From Sulfidibacterium sp964456625 (lineage in GTDB: Bacteria; Bacteroidota; Bacteroidia; Bacteroidales; F082), in NCBI GenBank assembly GCA_964456625.1, contig CAYWBO010000101.1, positions 1-7,337 on the forward strand: a stretch of 7,337 nucleotides of DNA. Reading direction: 5' to 3'. A program made the translations under genes and the position numbers. The notes under the pieces were generated by a model. The model made no database searches. It was not told the DNA's origin and was given only the letters and a program-made list of their open reading frames with translations. Below are positions 1 to 5,223 of the stretch, in pieces; within the stretch, counting starts at the first letter, position 1, and the number at the start of each line of letters is the position of its first letter.

Positions 1-1
1 T

Positions 2-130
2 AACCATTGGCACGCAAATGCTGCGCGGGGCCAATACGATCCCGTTGTGTATAGTAATGGCCTGCAGACCGCTCAGAATCCTGTATATTTTAAAGGACTC
101 ATTAAAACAATTTCCCCTTTTTTTCGTTAA
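2..130 (+). CDS. C-terminal fragment of an unrecognised protein (5' end outside window)
   Basis: An open frame enters from the left edge and runs 42 codons to a TAA at 128-130. The visible product starts NHWHANAARGQYDPVVYSNG and ends in SPFFR. It is rich in aromatic residues and uses codons like those of the genes downstream. I do not recognise the family: no catalytic motif or membrane segment can be identified in so short a piece. A second frame (from base 3 to the TAA at 135-137) is also open here, but it uses rarer codons (ATA, AGA, TGT) and gives a less protein-like sequence, so I prefer this one. The stop lies 94 bases before the next gene's chosen start, and a promoter-like element lies between them, so the two need not be co-transcribed. 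No terminator hairpin follows the stop. Confidence 0.5.
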   Translation, partial: NHWHANAARGQYDPVVYSNGLQTAQNPVYFKGLIKTISPFFR

Positions 131-138
131 ACGTTAAG

Positions 139-168
139 TTGTTAATAATTCTCCGACCGCTGAATTTG
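139..168 (+). promoter_or_regulatory. Probable Bacteroidota-type promoter for the TPR-barrel operon
   Basis: TTG at 139-141 is followed, after 19 bases, by TGAATTTG at 161-168. This is one mismatch from the Bacteroidota primary-sigma pattern of TTG near -33 and TAnnTTTG near -7 with a spacer of about 19-21. Transcription would start near 175, giving an untranslated leader of about 50 bases before the ATG at 225. The match is by eye and the motif is short, so chance cannot be excluded. Confidence 0.45.
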
Positions 169-224
169 ACAGCTTGTATTTAAAAGTACTTTTAAAAAAA
201 ATTGAAATTGTGAACAGAACCGGA

Positions 225-3200
225 ATGAAGTATCCCCTGTTTTTAGGCTTCTTATTATTTTGGGGAATGGCGTTTGGTCAGGACGTCTCACTCACAAGAT
301 CACCCGGAATGATCTTTCAGCAAGCCCTGAATTTATACAATCAGGAAAACTACGGCGCTGCCAAAGCGTTATTCGATCAATGTGTTCATAAATCTTCTGC
401 CGGGAGCCTGCTGGCAGAAGATGCTTCGTTTTATGCCGCAGAGAGTGCCGTAAAACTCAATGAAAAAGATGCGTTGTACCGGCTGACCCGTTTCTCGAAT
501 CAGTATCCTGAAAGCGCCTGGCTCCCGGTGGTCAATTTTTCCACGGCGAATCTGTATTTCCATATGGGGCGGTACGATCTTGTGATGGAACTTTTTGATA
601 AAATCCAGCCCGATGAATTGAATCTGGACCAACAGGCCCGGTATTTCTTCGAGAAAGGGTTTTGTCTTTTAAGGCGTAACAAATCCGCTGAAGCGTTGCC
701 GCTGTTTCAGCAGGTCATGAATTCCGGCAGCCCTTACGCCAAGCCGGCAAGTTATTATTATGCCCATGTGCAGTATGATGCCGGAAATTATGAGGAAGCG
801 TTGAAAGGCTTTATGGCGGTGAAGGATGATCCGCGTTACAAGAAATTCGTGCCTGTTTATCTTCTGCATATTTATTATCAGCAGAAGCAGTATCAGAAGG
901 CGGTCGATTTAGGAAAAACCTTTTTTTCGACCCCCGGATTCCATCCGGATGCCGAGCTGAACCGGATCATGGCAAACGCCTGGTATCAGTTGAAAGACTA
1001 TAAAAATGCCTTACCCTATTTCGAGACTTACGAAAAAACAACCCGGAATCAGATTTCACCGGATGAAGAATACAGGATGGGATACACCCGTTTTGAAACG
1101 GGACATTATCAGGAAGCCGCTGCCAGCTTCCAGCAGGTTACAAATGGTCAGAATGCGCTGGCGCAGAGTGCCTGGATCCATCTGGGATATTGCTATTTAC
1201 GGACAAATCAGGTGCGTTTTGCGCAAAATGCCTTTGTTTCGGCGTATAAAATAAAAAGCGATCCCCGCCTGACGGCGGAAGCATTGTTTACCTATCTGAA
1301 GCTTACGCTGAAGGAAAAAGGCGATCCTTACAATAATCCGGTGGCACTGGCCGAAGAATTTTTAAAAAGCAAATCGGCTAACTCTGATGAAAAAAGCTAT
1401 GCTTCAAAGCTGCTGATCCAGCTTTATCTGAATACCAACAACCGGCAGGCAGCCATTACTTCCATAGAAAAAATTCCCAATCCGGATGCTGCGTTGCGGT
1501 CGGCATACCAGCAGCTGACATACCGGCAGGCGGTGGAGTGGTACCAGTCGGGACGCTACCCGTGGGCCTCCATGTATTTTGAAAAGTCTTTAAAATATCG
1601 TTCCGATCCTGTGTTAACGCTGGATGCTTTGTACTGGCATGCGGATACGTATTATCAGATGCGAAAATTTCCCCAGGCGGCTACCGCCTATAAGACTTTT
1701 CTGGTTGCCAGAAACGCTGCCCGCTCATCGCTTTATCCGATGGCTTATTATGGTTTGGCCTATACGTATTTCGACAGGCAGCAGTATACCCAGGCCATGG
1801 AGTTTTTCCGGAGATTTTTAAGGCAGAGGAACCTGAATCCGCAACTGGCACATGATGCCGGCCTCAGATTGGCGGATTGTTATGTGGATATGGGAGATTA
1901 TGCCACGGCAATAACACTTTACGATAAGGTGATCGGTTCCCGGGACTGGGATGCGTCTTATGCACTTTATCAGAAAGCCTACTGTTATGGGGCGCAGGGA
2001 GATTTTCACCGCAAGGTGAATACATTGTCGCAGTTGATTTCGGGATATCCCAACTCACCGTATTACACCCGGGCTTTGTATGATATGGCGGATACATACG
2101 GCAGTGCGCTCAGCAATACCGGGGCGGCGATTGCCAAATTCCAGCAACTGGTGAGCGAAAGGCCGCAGGACATGTATGCCCGGAAAGCCCGGGTGAAAAT
2201 GGGACTGCTTTATTATAAAAATAACCAGAACCAGAAGGCGATTACTGTGCTGAAACAGGTCATCGCACTGTATCCGGCCACCAACGATGCAAGGGTGGCG
2301 CTGAGTACGTTGCAGGATATTTACAAAGATATGGGAAACCTGAATTCTTATTTTGCTTATGCCCGTACCCTGAGTTTTGTGCAGGTCTCTCAAAGTCAGG
2401 AAGACTCGCTTACTTTTTCGGTGGGAGAAGATGCTTATCTGGCAGGAAACTGCAACCGTGTGATTACTTCACTGACGGACTATCTGCAGAAGTTTCCCAA
2501 AGGCGGGTTTGTCCTGAAAGCGTATTCTTATCTGGCTCATTGTTATGCCGGCCGGCAGGATACGACGCAGGCACTGAATTACTATGATAAGATCATTTCT
2601 TTCCCGCAAAACGATTACACGATCCATGCGCTTACCATGGCGGCACGAATGCGTTATGCAATGAAGGATTACACAAATGCTTTTACGGATTACAAAGAAC
2701 TTTCAGGCCTTACCGACGATCCTTCCCTGAAGCTGGAAGCGGTAGACGGTTCCATGCGGTCGGCATTCCTCTCGGGAAAGGAACAGGATGCCAACCAGTT
2801 TGCACAGGAGCTGCTTAAGATGCCGAAAATTGTCAACGACCAGATCATTTTCGCCCATTATGTGTTGGCGAAATCGGATCTGAGTCTGGGGAATAAAACA
2901 CAGGCAGTTAATGAGTTCAGAATTACGAACAAGCTCTCGAAAGGTCAGTTCGGTGCGGAAGCAAATTATTACCTGGCGCTGATGGCTTTCCAGGATAAGA
3001 ATTACAAGGAAGCACAGCAGCTGGCTTTTGCGCTTTCGGAAGATTACCCCAATGAAGTGTACTGGGTGGCCAAAGGCTTTATCCTGCTGGCAGATACGTA
3101 TGTGGCCCGGGGCAATGTCTTCCAGGCGCGTGAAACGCTGAAAAGCGTGATCGACAATTATCCGGGCAAGGACCTGAAGGAACTGGCAAAACAAAAGCTG

Positions 3201-3242
3201 CAGCAGTTGCCCAAGGAACAAAACACGCAAGAAAAAAAATAA
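225..3242 (+). CDS. Exported long TPR-repeat protein, periplasmic scaffold candidate
   Basis: The product has 1005 residues. The N-terminus (MKYPLFLGFLLFWGMAFG, then Q19) is a signal peptide with a likely signal-peptidase-I site at AFG|Q. There is no lipobox Cys, so it is probably soluble in the periplasm. The rest is a nearly continuous array of about 20 helix-turn-helix repeats of TPR type with the usual W/Y-G/A-Y-A-F spacing. Examples begin near residues 31 (ALNLYNQENYGAAKALF), 174 (YYYAHVQYDAGNYEEAL) and 960. Repeats around 605, 644, 757 and 978 carry a [YFR]P-x-S/D-x-[YF] lead-in like that of BamD/CpoB-type outer-membrane TPR proteins. No enzymatic domain is visible, and the tail is Lys/Gln-rich. 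The ATG at 225 is preferred over an in-frame TTG at 174, because the TTG lies almost on the predicted transcription start and would put a charged 17-residue extension before the signal peptide. The barrel gene follows after 24 bases, suggesting one operon. The TPR fold and export are well supported; the function is unknown. Confidence 0.88.
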   Translation: MKYPLFLGFLLFWGMAFGQDVSLTRSPGMIFQQALNLYNQENYGAAKALFDQCVHKSSAGSLLAEDASFYAAESAVKLNEKDALYRLTRFSNQYPESAWLPVVNFSTANLYFHMGRYDLVMELFDKIQPDELNLDQQARYFFEKGFCLLRRNKSAEALPLFQQVMNSGSPYAKPASYYYAHVQYDAGNYEEALKGFMAVKDDPRYKKFVPVYLLHIYYQQKQYQKAVDLGKTFFSTPGFHPDAELNRIMANAWYQLKDYKNALPYFETYEKTTRNQISPDEEYRMGYTRFETGHYQEAAASFQQVTNGQNALAQSAWIHLGYCYLRTNQVRFAQNAFVSAYKIKSDPRLTAEALFTYLKLTLKEKGDPYNNPVALAEEFLKSKSANSDEKSYASKLLIQLYLNTNNRQAAITSIEKIPNPDAALRSAYQQLTYRQAVEWYQSGRYPWASMYFEKSLKYRSDPVLTLDALYWHADTYYQMRKFPQAATAYKTFLVARNAARSSLYPMAYYGLAYTYFDRQQYTQAMEFFRRFLRQRNLNPQLAHDAGLRLADCYVDMGDYATAITLYDKVIGSRDWDASYALYQKAYCYGAQGDFHRKVNTLSQLISGYPNSPYYTRALYDMADTYGSALSNTGAAIAKFQQLVSERPQDMYARKARVKMGLLYYKNNQNQKAITVLKQVIALYPATNDARVALSTLQDIYKDMGNLNSYFAYARTLSFVQVSQSQEDSLTFSVGEDAYLAGNCNRVITSLTDYLQKFPKGGFVLKAYSYLAHCYAGRQDTTQALNYYDKIISFPQNDYTIHALTMAARMRYAMKDYTNAFTDYKELSGLTDDPSLKLEAVDGSMRSAFLSGKEQDANQFAQELLKMPKIVNDQIIFAHYVLAKSDLSLGNKTQAVNEFRITNKLSKGQFGAEANYYLALMAFQDKNYKEAQQLAFALSEDYPNEVYWVAKGFILLADTYVARGNVFQARETLKSVIDNYPGKDLKELAKQKLQQLPKEQNTQEKK
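3232..3239 (+). other. A8 run directly before the TPR stop codon
   Basis: Eight consecutive A residues read in frame as the end of GAA plus AAA AAA, followed at once by TAA. The final seven form an A AAA AAA slippery heptamer. A -1 slip here would skip the stop and read ATA ATG GTT GAA TTT TCT ATT GCA TAA, adding eight residues. No stimulating pseudoknot or hairpin is evident downstream, so this is recorded as a sequence feature rather than a demonstrated frameshift site. Confidence 0.3.
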
Positions 3243-3265
3243 TGGTTGAATTTTCTATTGCATAA
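3242..3265 (+). other. Possible 7-codon coupling micro-ORF between the TPR and barrel genes
   Basis: An ATG at 3242-3244 overlaps the last base of the TPR stop codon (TAATG) and opens a seven-codon frame (MVEFSIA) ending with TAA at 3263-3265. Only one base separates that stop from the ATG at 3267, my chosen start of the barrel gene. The geometry would suit terminating ribosomes re-initiating twice in relay. It is short enough to be chance, and nothing else supports its translation. Confidence 0.15.
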
Positions 3266-3266
3266 A

Positions 3267-5039
3267 ATGCAGAATATGTTAAGGATGAGATATATTAAAA
3301 CAGGTTCCGGTTTGATTTTTTCCGCGTTGATGTTTATGAGTCTGAGTGTTTTCGGCCAGAATAAAGCCGATTCCCTCAACCCCAGGCATCAGGAAAATGT
3401 GACGGTTTACGGTACCTCAAAACCTGTCATACAAAAGGCATATAAAATTAACCAGAAACCGGCGCTTCCCAAAGTTGAAGTCCCCCCGGTTACTTTTACC
3501 GACGATTTTACCGGTCAGGAGCTGCCGACCAGCATCATATTACAACCCATAAAACCCACCTTGATCACCGAGGAAATCAAAAACACTTCCTGGAACAATG
3601 TCCTTCGCCTGGGTGCAGGCAGCCAGATTTCGCCGTATGCCGAGTTCTTCCATTCCAGCGGTGTGGAATCCTCTTACCGGTTCAATGTGCATTTGTATCA
3701 TTATTCTTCTTTTGCGAATATCAGCAATTATCTGCCCAGCCCCTATTCGAACACTTCGGCGGAGGTGGATTTTGAAAAATATTTCGATTATCACATTCTG
3801 GGCTTTAAAGCAGCCTATAAACTGAATTCAAACCGGTATTACGGCCATGAAACGTCCAACGATACGGTGCCCTTTATTAAAAGCGACAATCGCTTTAAAC
3901 AGCGCTACCAGGAAGGTTCGTTTGCCATCGATTATGCCAGTACCTACCGGAATTTCGACAAGCTGCATCATCATATTCACGCTGCGACGTATTACATTTG
4001 GGACCTCAGAAATACTTCAGAGCTTTTCGCCGGCCTTAATTTTGATGTGCACAAAGCCTTTGAAGTGTATAATGTCTTTAATCATCAGCAGTTGGGTATC
4101 GAAGGCAACTATTCTTTATATCAGGAAAAGACCAATCTGGGGCAAAACAGAGACAATTACATTGCCGGTATGCCTTATTTCGATGCAAAGTACGGCATGG
4201 TTTCCTTCAGGGCAGGGGTGAATGTCCAGTGGCTGATGTCTTATGATGTCAAGCTTCATTTCTATCCTTATCTGGATGCTAAACTCAACGTGATTCCCCA
4301 GCGATTTACACTCTTTGGCGGCGTGAAGGGTGGACTGAAGAAGAACAGCCTGCAAGCGTTGTCAGAAGAAAACCCGTTCCTTTTATCTTACAACAACGCG
4401 TATCGCTGGCAAAACAACAAACTGCAATTTTACGGTGGCTTTAAGGGTAATATTGCAAAAAAACTGGATTTTGAAGTCCGTGCCGGATATCAGACTTTCC
4501 AGGATATGGCATTTTTTGATTATCCGCTGTTCAGCAGCGCAGACAGCACGTTGCTGACAGGTCCCAATCCTCTGAGCTATCTTAACGCTTTTAACGTAAA
4601 ATATGCCAGCGGAAACCTTATGGCGTTTTCCGCCGGGCTTACCTTTGTAAATTCAAGCACGGTAAAAATCTGGTTGCTCGGAAATTACAATCATTATAAC
4701 CTGGACGGGAATTTTCGTCCGTTATACAAACCGTTACAAGAAGTCCGTTTTGGGTGTTCGATCCGGATGAGCGGAAAATTCAGACCCTGGATCGAAGCCT
4801 ACTACATGGGTAGCCGCTGGGCCAGTCATCAGTTAACAAGTTCAGGAACAGGATCCTCTTCCTATTTTTATGAACTGCCGGCTTACTACAACATCAATTT
4901 TGGAAGCGATTACCAGATCAGTACTCAGTTGTCTGCGTTCCTGAAAGTAACTAACTTACTGGACAAGAAATATCTGCAATTCAATGAATACCCTGTAAAA
5001 GGGCTGGAAATCATGGTGGGTGCAGGCTACAGATTTTAG
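3267..5039 (+). CDS. Plug-less TonB-receptor-like outer-membrane beta-barrel protein
   Basis: The product has 590 residues. Residues 1-30 form a signal peptide ending SLSVFG, with cleavage expected before Q31. Residues about 31-105 are a Pro/Lys-rich linker (VTVYGTSKPVIQKAYKINQK near 45-64, then PALPKVEVPP), which is too short for a TonB-receptor plug and lacks its motifs. From about 110 to the end there are alternating amphipathic strands rich in Tyr, Phe and Asn with short polar turns. The closing segment (KVTNLLDKKYLQFNEYP near 560-576, then G-x-E-I-M-V-G-A-G-Y-R-F) is the typical last hairpin of TonB-dependent receptors, with the terminal Phe used for barrel assembly. TonB-dependent receptors are usually longer than 590 residues because of the plug. 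ATG at 3267 is chosen for its A-rich upstream bases and short gap; ATGs at 3276 and 3285 also keep the signal peptide, and a TTG at 3246 is unlikely. It may work with the TPR protein encoded just upstream. Substrate unknown. Confidence 0.82.
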   Translation: MQNMLRMRYIKTGSGLIFSALMFMSLSVFGQNKADSLNPRHQENVTVYGTSKPVIQKAYKINQKPALPKVEVPPVTFTDDFTGQELPTSIILQPIKPTLITEEIKNTSWNNVLRLGAGSQISPYAEFFHSSGVESSYRFNVHLYHYSSFANISNYLPSPYSNTSAEVDFEKYFDYHILGFKAAYKLNSNRYYGHETSNDTVPFIKSDNRFKQRYQEGSFAIDYASTYRNFDKLHHHIHAATYYIWDLRNTSELFAGLNFDVHKAFEVYNVFNHQQLGIEGNYSLYQEKTNLGQNRDNYIAGMPYFDAKYGMVSFRAGVNVQWLMSYDVKLHFYPYLDAKLNVIPQRFTLFGGVKGGLKKNSLQALSEENPFLLSYNNAYRWQNNKLQFYGGFKGNIAKKLDFEVRAGYQTFQDMAFFDYPLFSSADSTLLTGPNPLSYLNAFNVKYASGNLMAFSAGLTFVNSSTVKIWLLGNYNHYNLDGNFRPLYKPLQEVRFGCSIRMSGKFRPWIEAYYMGSRWASHQLTSSGTGSSSYFYELPAYYNINFGSDYQISTQLSAFLKVTNLLDKKYLQFNEYPVKGLEIMVGAGYRF

Positions 5040-5060
5040 AAAAAAGATCTCGAAAATTTA

Positions 5061-5086
5061 CGCAAAAAGTAGGCGCAAAGAGTGAT
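5061..5086 (+). repeat. Degenerate 13-base tandem repeat (CGCAAA-type)
   Basis: CGCAAAAAGTAGG (5061-5073) is followed directly by CGCAAAGAGTGAT (5074-5086). The two units agree at nine of their first ten bases. They lie just after the barrel stop codon and well upstream of the gyrB promoter candidate. The units resemble the short CGCAAAG-type intergenic repeats seen in many environmental Bacteroidota genomes, so this may be a decayed remnant. That link is from memory and is weak. Confidence 0.4.
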
Positions 5087-5159
5087 GAGATCAGGGATTC
5101 TTAAATACTGTTAATTGTTCATAACTTGCCCTGTATAAGCCCTTCTCATCGGAAAATAA

Positions 5160-5220
5160 ATAGGTTTTTTTTGTACCTTTGCCCATCTTATATCAAGAAA
5201 AGAAGGTTTCATAGGTTTTT
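5160..5220 (+). repeat. Direct repeat ATAGGTTTTT flanking the gyrB promoter
   Basis: The ten bases ATAGGTTTTT occur at 5160-5169 and again at 5211-5220, 51 bases apart. One copy is just upstream of the putative -7 box and the other ends three bases before the gyrB ATG. The repeat could mark a binding site for a regulator or be a T-rich coincidence. Confidence 0.35.
5174..5181 (+). promoter_or_regulatory. Probable gyrB promoter, -7 box TACCTTTG
   Basis: TACCTTTG matches the Bacteroidota TAnnTTTG -7 consensus exactly, followed by GCCC. Transcription would begin near 5187-5189, giving a leader of about 35 bases before the ATG at 5224. No clear TTG lies at the expected -33 distance (around 5150), where the sequence is A-rich instead, so the upstream half is weak or absent. 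Confidence 0.55.
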
Positions 5221-5223
5221 ATT

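Noticed and set aside
3..137. Alternative open frame at the left edge, ending at TAA 135-137
   Set aside because: It uses rarer codons (ATA, AGA, TGT) and gives a less protein-like sequence than the frame ending at 130.
2055..2393. 112-codon minus-strand frame opposite the TPR gene
   Set aside because: It is a shadow frame with no recognisable product and no upstream signal.
2703..3230. 175-codon minus-strand frame opposite the end of the TPR gene
   Set aside because: It is a shadow of the TPR frame: the plus-strand product has clear repeats, while this one shows no domain or start signal.
3847..4221. 124-codon plus-strand frame overlapping the barrel gene
   Set aside because: It is out of frame with a clearly exported barrel, and its composition looks like a shifted reading of strand-forming codons.
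5046..5092. Inverted repeat GATCTC / GAGATC after the barrel stop, as a possible terminator
   Set aside because: The stem is only six bp with a 35-base loop and no T-tract follows, so it is unlikely to terminate transcription.
5201..5206. AGAAGG as a Shine-Dalgarno for gyrB
   Set aside because: It is 17 bases from the ATG, too far to act, and Bacteroidota generally do not depend on such sites.
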